From positions 1 to 32,260 of the forward strand of contig JAPKZM010000159.1 in assembly GCA_026393775.1 (NCBI GenBank): DNA of 32,260 nucleotides. The letters are read 5' to 3'. The position numbers and the translations under genes are program-made. Below are positions 14,814 to 22,477 of the stretch, in pieces. The notes under the pieces were generated by a model. That model did not search any database. It was not told the DNA's origin and saw nothing but the letters and a program-made list of their open reading frames with translations. Numbering within the stretch: the stretch's first letter is position 1; the number at the start of each line of letters is the position of its first letter. The DNA comes from Candidatus Aminicenantota bacterium (GTDB lineage: Bacteria; Acidobacteriota; Aminicenantia; UBA2199).

Positions 14814-17800
14814 ATGCTCGAGACCGTTTTCAGCCCCGATTTTTTTGCCGCCCTTGACGGACGCACACTCCTACAAGGGGACGGACGTAACCGTCCAGCC
14901 CGCATCGAGATCGATTCGCTGGACCCGGATGTGCAGGAGCTGGCCGTGGCCGCGATCTTCGCCTGCAGCGCGGAGAATATCGTCTGGCTGGGCGGCGAGA
15001 ACGAATCCTTTGCCGCCCGGGGGCAAAAACTGGGGCAGTGGTTGAAGTTTTTCGGCCGCGAAAACGTTTTCGTGCACACCTATACCCTGCCTTTCGAGGA
15101 TCCATACATCGGCGTTGCCCCCGACCCCTCGCGGATCGCGGCCAAGCAGCGGCTGCTGGCCGATCTGCGCGCCGGCCGCAAGCTGATCGTCTTGACGACC
15201 CTGGCGGCGCTGAGCCTGCGCATCGAAAAGGAAGCGAACGGCGCCGGCAACGGCCTGGAGATCATGCGCGACGACCTTTGGGAGCGCAACGAGCTCATCC
15301 AACGGATCGTCGGCCTCGGTTATCAGAGCCGTGAAGCCGTTGAGCTCAACGGCGATATCGCTTGGCGCGGCAACGTGGTCGACTTCTTCCCGGTCGACGG
15401 CGCCAGCCCGGTGCGCCTGGAGTTCGAAGGCCGGCGGCTCGTTTCGCTGCGTTCCTTCGACCTCGATTCGCAGCGTTCGCTGAACGCCTTGTCAGCGGTG
15501 CGCGTCGTCGCCAACCGCTATTTTCCCGAGGCCGCTGACCCGGACCGCCCCTTCCTGCTGCCGGCGGAAAATTCGTCGTTCCTGACCGAGGCGCTCTCCC
15601 CCTGCCGGCTGATCGCCTCGAATATTTCCAAACTTGACAACGAATACCGCAAATTGCTGGAAAATTTCGAGCGCATCCGCCGCGCCGTCGCCGAGAACCG
15701 CAAAGCCACGCTCGCGGTCGAGGCGATTTTCAATTTTCCCTACGAAAAGGAAAGGGTTATCGATTTCACCGACTTCCCGGCCCGGGCCGGGGCGGAGGCG
15801 GAGATCAAAAGCTGGCCCAAGACGCTGCTGACGCTGGACAACAACGATATCGCGCACCTGAAGCAGCGGGCGGCGCGGGGCTTCCGTTTGCGCGCCTACG
15901 CGGCCGACAGCCGCTTGCTGGAGAACGTGCGGGCCCTGGTGCCGGAGCTGGAAAGCCATTTTTTCAACATTCCCTGCTCTTTCGAGAACCAACGCCTGAA
16001 AACCGTCTTCCTGACCGGTCGGGCCTTTCAACTTCGCGAGCCCGGCGAAAAGGTCCGCGCCCGCGGCCCCGAGCAATGGCGGCGTGAAATGGCCGTGGGC
16101 GACCTGGTCGTCCACCGCCGCCACGGCATCGGCAGGTTCGCCGGCTTCAAGCGCCTCCATTTCGAAGGCCAGACCGATGAATTCCTGAAGATCGAATACC
16201 AGGAGCGCGAATTCCTTTACGTGCCCTGGCACGAGCTCGATGTCTTGAAGCCCTACAGCGGCACGGAGGGGGGCGCGCCGGCCCTGGACCGCCTGGGTGG
16301 GAAAACGTGGCGCCTCAAGACCGAGCGGGCCAAAAAAGCGATCGTGCACTACACGCGGGAGCTGCTCAATCTCTACGCCATGCGCAAGTCGCTGCGCAAA
16401 CCCGCCCTGCCGCCGGTGGCCGACATCGAGGAGAAGCTGCAGCGCGACTTTTCCTTCGTGGAGACCGAGGACCAGAAGAAGGCCATCCGCGCGGTCCTGG
16501 ACGACATGGCCGCCGATTTTCCCATGGACCGCCTGATCTGCGGCGATGTCAGCTTCGGCAAGACCGAAGTGGCGCTGCGCGCTACGTTACGCGCCGTAAC
16601 CAACGGCAAGCAGGTGGCTTTTCTCTGCCCGACCACCATCCTGGCCCTGCAGCACTACCGCAACTTCCAGCGCCGCCTGGCCGATTTCCCCCTGCGCCTG
16701 GCCATGCTCTCGCGCCTGGTGGGCGCTGCCGAAAAAAAGCGCATCGTGGCCGGAATCGAGCAGGGCCGGGTCGACCTGGTCATCGGCACTCATGCGCTGC
16801 TGGCCAAGGGGGTGGCCTTCAAGAACCTGGGGCTCTTCATCGTTGACGAGGAGCAGCGCTTCGGCGTCTTTCAGAAGGAGAAATTGAAGCAGGGCCGCGA
16901 GCATGTCGACGTCCTGACCCTGTCGGCCACGCCCATCCCGCGCACCCTATCCATGGCCCTCTCGGGGCTGCAGGATATTTCGATCATCAATACGCCGCCG
17001 CTGGGCCGGCTGGCCGTCAAGAACTTCGTGGGCTATTTTTCCCGGGAAATCGTCGTCTCGGCCGTGCTCAACGAGATCGAGCGCGACGGGTTGGTTTTCG
17101 TGGTCTTCAACGACATCGAACAGATATTCGCCTTCCGCGACCAGCTGGCCGCCTGGCTGCCCGACGTGGCCATCGCCGTCATCCACGCCCAGATGGCGAC
17201 GGCGCAGATCGAAAAAAACCTGATGGACTTCATCGCCGGCAAGTACCGGCTGCTCCTGTCCACCACCATCATCGAGAACGGCATCGACATCCCCAGGGTG
17301 AACACGCTGCTGGTGATCCATGCCGACCGCCTGGGCCTGACCCAGATGTACCAGCTGCGCGGCCGCATCGGCCGCGGCAGCCGCCAGGCCCATGCCTATT
17401 TCCTGGTCGACGCCCGCCAGCCGGTCGTGAGCGACAAGGCGAAGAAAAGGCTGGACGCCATCCGCGAATTCTCCGAACTGGGCTCGGGCTATAAGCTGGC
17501 CGAGTTCGACCTGAGCTTGCGCGGCGCCGGGGCGCTGCTGGGCAACCGCCAGCACGGCCATGTCGAGGCGCTGGGTTACGACTATTTTTTGGAGCTGCTG
17601 CGCCAGGCGATACGCGAGTTCAAGGGCGAGGCCGCGGAGGAACGGCCGCTGGAGATACGCGTCCATTTCCCCTACGCCATCAGCGACGCCTACATCGGCA
17701 ACACCTCCGAAAGGATCGCCACCTACCGCCGGGTGCTGGAAAGCCGCGATCCGGCCGAGCTGGAGGCCTTGCGCGCCGAGCTGCACGATCGCTACGGCCA

Positions 17801-18056
17801 AATGCCCGAAAATGTGGAAAAGATCTTCTACGTGGGGGGGGTGAAATTATTCGCCCGCCTGTACGGCTGGGAAAAGGCGGAAGTGTTCGCCGACCGGGTG
17901 CAGGTGGGCTTGAGCCGGGAAGTGCCGTTGAAGGTTGTGGCGGAAAACGTTGTTTCCGGGCTGGAGGCTGTCGATGGGCGGAACTGGGAGCTGAAATTCG
18001 ATACCCTGGACGGTTTCATCCAGCTGGGCAAAAGCCTGAAACGGATATTTCTTTAG
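14814..18056 (+). CDS. mfd: Transcription-repair coupling factor
   Basis: Removes RNA polymerase stalled at DNA lesions and recruits UvrA. 1080 residues (E. coli about 1148). Order: UvrB-homology N-terminal module (about 1-330), RNA-polymerase-interacting CarD-like domain (about 420-480, 'VHRRHGIGRFAGF', 'YVPWHELD'), RecG-like helicase (about 540-900), and a C-terminal TRCF domain (about 930-1060). Walker A at 577-584 reads GDVSFGKT; family members nearly always have Gly where S580 stands, though GxxxxGKT is kept. 'VDEEQRFG' is the DEXQ box (D678), and 'LRGRIGRGSRQAHAYFL' is motif VI followed by the start of the TRG region. The last 4 bases overlap the convergent gene. Confidence 0.96.
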   Translation: MLETVFSPDFFAALDGRTLLQGDGRNRPARIEIDSLDPDVQELAVAAIFACSAENIVWLGGENESFAARGQKLGQWLKFFGRENVFVHTYTLPFEDPYIGVAPDPSRIAAKQRLLADLRAGRKLIVLTTLAALSLRIEKEANGAGNGLEIMRDDLWERNELIQRIVGLGYQSREAVELNGDIAWRGNVVDFFPVDGASPVRLEFEGRRLVSLRSFDLDSQRSLNALSAVRVVANRYFPEAADPDRPFLLPAENSSFLTEALSPCRLIASNISKLDNEYRKLLENFERIRRAVAENRKATLAVEAIFNFPYEKERVIDFTDFPARAGAEAEIKSWPKTLLTLDNNDIAHLKQRAARGFRLRAYAADSRLLENVRALVPELESHFFNIPCSFENQRLKTVFLTGRAFQLREPGEKVRARGPEQWRREMAVGDLVVHRRHGIGRFAGFKRLHFEGQTDEFLKIEYQEREFLYVPWHELDVLKPYSGTEGGAPALDRLGGKTWRLKTERAKKAIVHYTRELLNLYAMRKSLRKPALPPVADIEEKLQRDFSFVETEDQKKAIRAVLDDMAADFPMDRLICGDVSFGKTEVALRATLRAVTNGKQVAFLCPTTILALQHYRNFQRRLADFPLRLAMLSRLVGAAEKKRIVAGIEQGRVDLVIGTHALLAKGVAFKNLGLFIVDEEQRFGVFQKEKLKQGREHVDVLTLSATPIPRTLSMALSGLQDISIINTPPLGRLAVKNFVGYFSREIVVSAVLNEIERDGLVFVVFNDIEQIFAFRDQLAAWLPDVAIAVIHAQMATAQIEKNLMDFIAGKYRLLLSTTIIENGIDIPRVNTLLVIHADRLGLTQMYQLRGRIGRGSRQAHAYFLVDARQPVVSDKAKKRLDAIREFSELGSGYKLAEFDLSLRGAGALLGNRQHGHVEALGYDYFLELLRQAIREFKGEAAEERPLEIRVHFPYAISDAYIGNTSERIATYRRVLESRDPAELEALRAELHDRYGQMPENVEKIFYVGGVKLFARLYGWEKAEVFADRVQVGLSREVPLKVVAENVVSGLEAVDGRNWELKFDTLDGFIQLGKSLKRIFL

Positions 18057-18421
18057 GAGCCGAACGGCTCGAATTTCAGGATCTCCTCCTGGAGCCCCCT
18101 TTTCGGGCACTCGCGGAGAACGCGGAGATTTCCTTCGCTCTCTCCCTTCAGCGAGACGACAAGGTCCATCTGGTAGAGGCCCTCTTCGACCTTCTTCCAT
18201 TTGCTCTGCTTTTCGATAACAAGGCCTTCCGGGGTCAGGCCGGTTTTTTCGACGCCCAGCGGGCAGCGGCGGTGGACGGTTTCGACGAACAGCTTGACCG
18301 CGAATTTATTCTTGCCTTTGGCGACGATCTGGCTGCTCTCCATGCAGACATCGCAGGGGAACAGGGCGGCAAAACCGCCGGACAGCATGATCAATAACGT
18401 CAGCCATTTCACTCTTTTCAT
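18053..18421 (-). CDS. Small exported protein of unknown function
   Basis: A 122-residue protein with a signal peptide (MKRVKWLTLLIMLSGGFAALF), followed at once by a CDVC cysteine pair and 'MESSQIVAKGKNKFAVKLFVE'. The mature domain is about 100 residues, beta-rich, Lys/Glu-rich, with two further cysteines ('RRCPLG', 'ECPKRG'). The CxxC could bind metal, form a disulfide or, if C23 follows a lipobox, be lipidated, but the lipobox is poor. The start has GAGG about 8 nt upstream. It converges on mfd with a 4-base overlap. I do not recognise the family. Confidence 0.7.
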   Translation of the reverse strand: MKRVKWLTLLIMLSGGFAALFPCDVCMESSQIVAKGKNKFAVKLFVETVHRRCPLGVEKTGLTPEGLVIEKQSKWKKVEEGLYQMDLVVSLKGESEGNLRVLRECPKRGLQEEILKFEPFGS

Positions 18422-18498
18422 ATCTTTGCCTCAGGTTATATAAACAGCCTGGCGTCCTTTTTCTTGCCAAAAAAACGGCAAAACCCGGGAAAAAACGG

Positions 18499-19287
18499 CT
18501 ATTCCTTCAAGCGCACCCAGACGCCGGCCGAGGAGTGCTCGTCGCTGCGGCGCAATTCGAAATCGGGGAGCGACTTGATCAGCGACGACAGCTGGCGCTG
18601 GCCGAAGCTGCGCGGGTCGAAGCCCGGGTCGAGCTGCTGCAGCGCCTTGCCCATCGGCCCCAGGTTGGCCCAGCCGTTCTCCTGCACCACCATTTCGTAA
18701 GCCTCGCGCAGCAGCGGCATGGGGTCGGAGCCGGCGTACTGCGACTGCTGCGGTTGCGGCTGCGCTTCTTCCTTCTTGTTGCCGCCGCGGCCGCGCTGGG
18801 ACTGCGACTCCGGACGCGGCTTGCTCGCGCGCGTGGGGGCCAGGTTCTCGGTGTAGATGAAGAGGTCGCAGGCGTTGACGAAGGACTTGGGCGTCTTCTT
18901 CTGGCCGATGCCCATGACGAAGAAGCCCTCCTCGCGGATGCGCGTCGCCATGCGGGTGTAATCGCTGTCCGAGGAGACGATGCAGAAGCCCTCGACCAGT
19001 TTGCGGTGCATGATGTCCATGGCGTCGATGATCAGGGCGCTGTCGGTGGCGTTCTTGCCCACGGTGTAGCGGAACTGCTGGATGGGCTGCACGGCGTGCA
19101 GGTGCAGGGCGTCCTTCCAGGAGTGCATGGTCGAAGTGGTCCAGTCGCCGTAGATGCGGCGGATGGTCAGCGAGCCGTGCTTGGCGATCTCGGCCAGCAT
19201 CTTGGGCAGCAACGAGGCCTGGGCGTTGTCGCCGTCGATGAGCACGGCCATCTTATAGTCTTTGCTTTCCATTGTCGTTTCGGTCAT
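18499..19287 (-). CDS. NYN-domain (LabA/DUF88) nuclease-like protein with C-terminal LOTUS/OST-HTH domain
   Basis: 262 residues from this start. The N-terminal NYN/PIN-like domain (about 10-150) has acidic residues in 'VLIDGDNAQ', 'ATDSALIIDAMDIM' and 'IVSSDSDYTRMA', the metal-site pattern of NYN ribonucleases. A low-complexity linker rich in Arg, Gln, Gly and Pro follows (about 155-185). A LOTUS/OST-HTH domain ('LLREAYEMVVQENGWANLG', 'GFDPRSFGQRQLSSLIKSLPDFELRR') closes the protein; such domains bind RNA, including G-quadruplex RNA in some members. A nuclease role is inferred. Start 19287 has AAGGGAG; an ATG at 19314 (271 residues) lies 5 nt after a -10 box and could be a leaderless alternative. 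Confidence 0.9.
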   Translation of the reverse strand: MTETTMESKDYKMAVLIDGDNAQASLLPKMLAEIAKHGSLTIRRIYGDWTTSTMHSWKDALHLHAVQPIQQFRYTVGKNATDSALIIDAMDIMHRKLVEGFCIVSSDSDYTRMATRIREEGFFVMGIGQKKTPKSFVNACDLFIYTENLAPTRASKPRPESQSQRGRGGNKKEEAQPQPQQSQYAGSDPMPLLREAYEMVVQENGWANLGPMGKALQQLDPGFDPRSFGQRQLSSLIKSLPDFELRRSDEHSSAGVWVRLKE

Positions 19288-19319
19288 TTTCTCTCCCTTG
19301 GGTCTTGGGGCCATGATTC

Positions 19320-19348
19320 AATTTAACAGAATGGGCAAGATTAGTCAA
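19320..19348 (-). promoter_or_regulatory. Promoter of the NYN-LOTUS gene
   Basis: Minus strand: TTGACT (19348-19343), 17-nt spacer, TAAATT (19325-19320). The upstream ATG (19314) is 5 nt downstream, while the ATG with the Shine-Dalgarno (19287) is 32 nt downstream. Confidence 0.6.
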
Positions 19349-19431
19349 GGGCAGGGGTGATCTATTGTGACGGGTAACGCGTGACGAGATAAGAAAAAGG
19401 ACAGTGTGGGGGCGGCCCCCCTCGGTGGCAG

Positions 19432-19467
19432 ACAAATCATATCCGCCGAAGTCGGCGGATGATTTGT
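19432..19467. repeat. Hairpin in the gene-poor stretch 19349-19772
   Basis: ACAAATCATATCCGCCG (19432-19448) pairs with CGGCGGATGATTTGT (19453-19467) except for a 2-nt AT bulge. Loop AAGT. A T run follows about 20 nt later. Could be a terminator for something read rightward, but no rightward gene ends here; most likely a dispersed intergenic repeat. Confidence 0.55.
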
Positions 19468-19558
19468 GCTGCCCTTGCGGCTGCCCTTTTTAAATTCCAA
19501 ATCACAAGTTCCAAATTTCAATGTCCTAAACAGGAAAGATTTCAAGATTCTTGATTGG

Positions 19559-19584
19559 TAGGGGTTTGATTAATCAAACCCCTA
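19559..19584. repeat. Perfect 26-bp palindrome TAGGGGTTTGATT / AATCAAACCCCTA
   Basis: Thirteen bases on each side of the 19571/19572 centre with no loop. It shares the GTAGGGG...CCCCTA end design with the elements at 21041-21117 and 21179-21206. The rest of the 19349-19772 gap contains an AAATTCCAAATCACAAG run typical of degenerate intergenic repeats and no gene I can support. Confidence 0.6.
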
Positions 19585-19772
19585 TCGGATCCATCGTTCG
19601 TTCCATTGCCTCTTTTTTCATTAATGAAGATGCCGTGTCAACCTTTTTCTTGCTTTGAACGTCTATAGCTAATGAGCGGCCTGAAGCGTTTATGCGAAGA
19701 TTAAAAAAGAGTCTTTCACGATAAAGCGTCCAGGTCGGATTTTATAATTTTCAGCATGTAACGAGGTGCAAA

Positions 19773-20861
19773 ATGCGATTTGTATTATGGATGGTCAAAC
19801 GTGTGATCCCGCTCTACCTTCTGGCCGGCGTTTCCCTGGCCATCGGTGCCGGGCCGCAAGATGAGTCTGGTGGATTGAACGGGCAGCTGCAATTCAACTG
19901 TGATGAGGCCGAATGCGTGCTGGCGATCGTTGCCAAGAACCATTCTGGAATGAAAATCGAACAGTCCGACTGGCAGCGCCTGTTTGCCAGCGAACCCTAT
20001 GTCCGCTTGAAAAAGCGTGAAGCGGAGATCGGCCTGATGTTCAAAGCCCCCGAACGTGCTTTAACCGACGAAAAATTCAGGGAGTTTGTCCTGGGCGCTG
20101 AACTGGGGCAACGTGCCGCGGATCTGCGGCGTGTGCTGCAGGAATGGAAAGAAACCGATATAAATGCCATTGCAAAACGCATATTGGTTTATCTGCCTGT
20201 TGATGCGCGCATCAAGGCCAAGATCTATCCGGTCATCAAGCCCATGGGCAACAGTTTCGTGTATGAAGTCAACACCGACCCGGCCATCTTTCTTTATCTG
20301 GACCCGCAGCGCAGCCGCGAGCAGTTCGAAAACACGGTGGCCCACGAGTTGCATCATATCGGTTTCGCCAGTATCGAGTCCCGCCTGAAGGAACCATCCG
20401 CCGCTGCCACAACCGAATTGACTGCCGCTGTGAAATGGCTGGGAGCCTTCGGCGAGGGTTTTGCCATGCTGGCCGCCGCCGGAGGCCCGGACGCGGATCC
20501 ACACCAGTACAGCCCGGAGGCGGACCGGGTGCGCTGGCAGAAGGACTTGGCCAACTTCAATGACGACCTGGGAAAGGTCGAGAAATTTTTTCTCGATGTT
20601 CTCGCCGGCCGCTTCGAGAGCCAGGAGAAGATCGACCAGACGGGTTTCTCCTTTTTCGGAGTCCAAGGGCCCTGGTATACGGTCGGTTACAAAATGGCGA
20701 TGATGGTCGAAAAATATGCCGGCCGGGCCATGCTGATCCGCTGCATGGAGGAGCCGCGCCTGCTGCTGCAGGAGTACAATCGCCTGGCCGCGATGGAAAA
20801 TAAAGGCGGAGCGAAGCTGGCGCTCTGGTCGCCGGAATTGCTGGCAAAGATCGGGATATGA
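19773..20861 (+). CDS. DUF5700-like putative secreted zinc peptidase
   Basis: A 362-residue protein. The N-terminus MRFVLWMVKRVIPLYLLAGVSLAIGA is a signal peptide or membrane anchor. The key motif is HELHH (H191-H195) in 'NTVAHELHHIGFASIES', a gluzincin-type HExxH site; an acidic 'GAFGEGFAMLAAAG' segment about 35 residues later (E at about 228) could give the third zinc ligand. This layout resembles DUF5700 'putative zinc-dependent peptidases'. The start has GAGGTG 7 nt upstream, and TATAAT at 19743-19748 fits a -10 box without a clear -35. The gene is GC-rich like the core but isolated between two repeat-filled gaps. Substrate unknown. Confidence 0.75.
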   Translation: MRFVLWMVKRVIPLYLLAGVSLAIGAGPQDESGGLNGQLQFNCDEAECVLAIVAKNHSGMKIEQSDWQRLFASEPYVRLKKREAEIGLMFKAPERALTDEKFREFVLGAELGQRAADLRRVLQEWKETDINAIAKRILVYLPVDARIKAKIYPVIKPMGNSFVYEVNTDPAIFLYLDPQRSREQFENTVAHELHHIGFASIESRLKEPSAAATTELTAAVKWLGAFGEGFAMLAAAGGPDADPHQYSPEADRVRWQKDLANFNDDLGKVEKFFLDVLAGRFESQEKIDQTGFSFFGVQGPWYTVGYKMAMMVEKYAGRAMLIRCMEEPRLLLQEYNRLAAMENKGGAKLALWSPELLAKIGI

Positions 20862-20918
20862 ATTAAGCGGGAGGGGCAGCACAAACCATTCGCTGACCTT
20901 GGCGGATTTAATTTGTCT

Positions 20919-20974
20919 ACCATCACTATGTTTTCAGCCAATTCGGGTAGCCGCTGAAAACATCTAGTGATGGT
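20919..20974. repeat. Hairpin repeat H1 (56 bp) of a three-copy family
   Basis: Left arm ACCATCACTATGTTTTCAGC pairs with the right arm whose complement reads ACCATCACTAGATGTTTTC..., i.e. a 3-nt insertion on one side. The centre CAGCCAATTC...GCCGCTG is shared in pattern with H2 and H3. Confidence 0.65.
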
Positions 20975-21034
20975 ATACTTTCACTAGATGATTTCAATGA
21001 ATCATAAGGCTGGTTGAAATCATAGTGAAAGTAT
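20975..21034. repeat. Hairpin repeat H2 (60 bp), abutting H1
   Basis: Left arm ATACTTTCACTAGATGATTT..., right-arm complement ATACTTTCACTATGATTTCAA: same design with the GAT insertion on the opposite arm. It begins at the very next base after H1. Confidence 0.65.
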
Positions 21035-21040
21035 GTCCCC

Positions 21041-21117
21041 GTAGGGGATTGAAACCCTTTTCCTCTGTGAAGATAACCGGGAGGGTTGCACCCCAAGGGG
21101 GTTAAACCCTCCCCTAC
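21041..21117. repeat. GTAGGGG...CCCCTAC inverted repeat with inner hairpin
   Basis: Outer arms GTAGGGG (21041-21047) and CCCCTAC (21111-21117). An inner hairpin pairs GAGGGTT with AACCCTC around an ACCCC/GGGGT stem. The preceding bases extend the arm to the 13-mer GTCCCCGTAGGGG, which recurs in the 43-bp repeats near 28.0 and 29.6 kb. Confidence 0.55.
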
Positions 21118-21178
21118 ATGGGAAAATTCCAAATCCCAAATTCCAAGCTCCAAACAAAGACAATAGAAATTTTCTTTC

Positions 21179-21206
21179 GTAGGGAACGCAAATTTGCGTT
21201 CTCTAC
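21179..21206. repeat. 28-bp palindrome GTAGGGAACGCAAA / TTTGCGTTCTCTAC
   Basis: One mismatch in 14 bp, no loop. Same GTAGGG...CTAC end design as at 19559 and 21041. Confidence 0.55.
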
Positions 21207-21268
21207 CCAAGGCATATCTCGATTCATTGCCTTCGTTTGGGTCATTCGGTTATTGGAATTTGTGATTT

Positions 21269-21326
21269 TAGTCACATTTTGGTTTCAGCAAGTTCAATGA
21301 GTCGCTGGAACCATCTAATGTGACTA
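21269..21326. repeat. Hairpin repeat H3 (58 bp)
   Basis: Left arm TAGTCACATTTTGGTTTCAG, right-arm complement TAGTCACATTAGATGGTTCC.... The centre CAGCAAGTTC...GTCGCTG matches H1. It lies 60 bp upstream of the predicted promoter of the protease-nuclease pair. Confidence 0.6.
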
Positions 21327-21385
21327 TAGAATTTGGTGCTTGGTGCTTGAAATTTGGTTTCCACGAAATGTCACATTTCTCCCTA

Positions 21386-21414
21386 TTGCTTGTTTTTGTC
21401 CCGCGCCCTATACT
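21386..21414 (+). promoter_or_regulatory. Possible promoter of the protease-OLD pair
   Basis: TTGCTT (21386-21391), 17-nt spacer, TATACT (21409-21414). The leader to the ATG at 21526 would be about 105 nt, unlike the short leaders of the core genes. I see no gene in 21415-21525. Confidence 0.4.
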
Positions 21415-21525
21415 TTTCTCTTAGCTGCAGCATGGGTATAAGAACGAATGTTACTATTCTGAATCCCAAACCATGCACCGGCGGAAGCTTGGTTTTAGGT
21501 GGGAGTTCCTTGGTGGAGAAAAAAA

Positions 21526-22437
21526 ATGAATATCAGATTTCGACAAATTTTCCTTTTGATAGTAGTTTTCCTTTATTTAAAAACTGGAGTAAATGCAATG
21601 AGAATACCTGAACAAGTCAAAGAGATTGTAATTTTTATCTATATTAAAGGATCGGATGGAAAACTCATCCCAAATGGTACAGCGTTCTTTGTAGGAGTCA
21701 AAGATCAAAAAAAAGAAGACCGATTCTGGGTATATCTCATTACTGCAAAGCATGTTCTCTGTGAAAAAGAAGATGGTCCTTTTTTGCCATTTATATATTT
21801 AAGATTGGACAAATTGGAGGGGGGGACAGAAATCGTTGAACTCCCAGTAGTTTTGTCAGGGGAAACACAAACGGTTTTTTTTCACTCTGATCCAACCGTC
21901 GATTTAGTTGCTATCCCCGTTCTCCCAGATCAAAATAAATATCTATTTAAGTTTTTACCTGAAGAAATGATTTCAACACAAGAACAATTTAAATCCTTAA
22001 AAATTTCTGAAGGGTCAGAAGTTTTTTTTACTGGTCTCTTTCTTCCTCACATCGGAGAACTTAGGAACCTTCCAATTGTAAGGTTTGGCCGAGTTGCACT
22101 TGTTACTCCAGAAAGAGTTAATTGGAATGGCAAGAAAATTGAGTTGTATCTTATTGAATCCTCATCTTATGGAGGAAATAGTGGTTCTCCAGTTTTCTTT
22201 TATCTCGGGTCTGATCGTGAACCTGGCAGCCTTGTGGTCGGTCCTCCAGTCCTTGTCCTCGCAGGTGTCATTAAGGGTTCATTTCAAGACATTAAACCAA
22301 TCCAAGTCACGAACACTTCTCCAATTGCAGTTAGTGTTTCTAATCTTGGCATTTCTGCAGTGGTTCCTGCATTTAAATTATCTGAACTCCTCCAATCATC
22401 TGATCTAAAAAAGCGAAGGGGGTCCGAAGGGGAATGA
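21526..22437 (+). CDS. Trypsin-like serine protease with N-terminal hydrophobic segment
   Basis: 303 residues, chymotrypsin/DegP-like fold. Triad: H76 in 'ITAKHVLC', D126 in 'DPTVDLVAIPV' and S219 in 'YGGNSGSPVFF' (GNSGSP nucleophile box). The N-terminus (about 5-23, FRQIFLLIVVFLYL) is a signal peptide or anchor, with VNA-M a possible cleavage point. No PDZ domain. ATG 21526 has GGAG 7 nt upstream; a second in-frame ATG at 21598 also has GGAG 8 nt upstream and would yield a 279-residue cytosolic form. The gene is AT-rich with TTA, ATA and AAA codons, unlike neighbours, so it is probably acquired. The OLD nuclease follows 40 bp later on the same strand. Confidence 0.88.
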   Translation: MNIRFRQIFLLIVVFLYLKTGVNAMRIPEQVKEIVIFIYIKGSDGKLIPNGTAFFVGVKDQKKEDRFWVYLITAKHVLCEKEDGPFLPFIYLRLDKLEGGTEIVELPVVLSGETQTVFFHSDPTVDLVAIPVLPDQNKYLFKFLPEEMISTQEQFKSLKISEGSEVFFTGLFLPHIGELRNLPIVRFGRVALVTPERVNWNGKKIELYLIESSSYGGNSGSPVFFYLGSDREPGSLVVGPPVLVLAGVIKGSFQDIKPIQVTNTSPIAVSVSNLGISAVVPAFKLSELLQSSDLKKRRGSEGE

Positions 22438-22477
22438 TAATATTTCATATTTTTAATTAAAATAATGGAGAAATTTG

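Noticed and set aside
20919..21326. H1-H3 hairpins as integron attC sites
   Set aside because: They are hairpins with extra-helical bases, as attC sites are, but lack the RYYYAAC/GTTRRRY core ends, and no integrase or cassette genes are seen.
19320..21500. CRISPR array in the repeat-rich gaps
   Set aside because: Repeats are palindromes of differing sequence with no regular repeat-spacer period and no cas genes.
21354..21611. 85-codon frame upstream of and overlapping the protease start
   Set aside because: Runs through the predicted promoter, no ribosome site, Ser/Leu-rich non-specific sequence.
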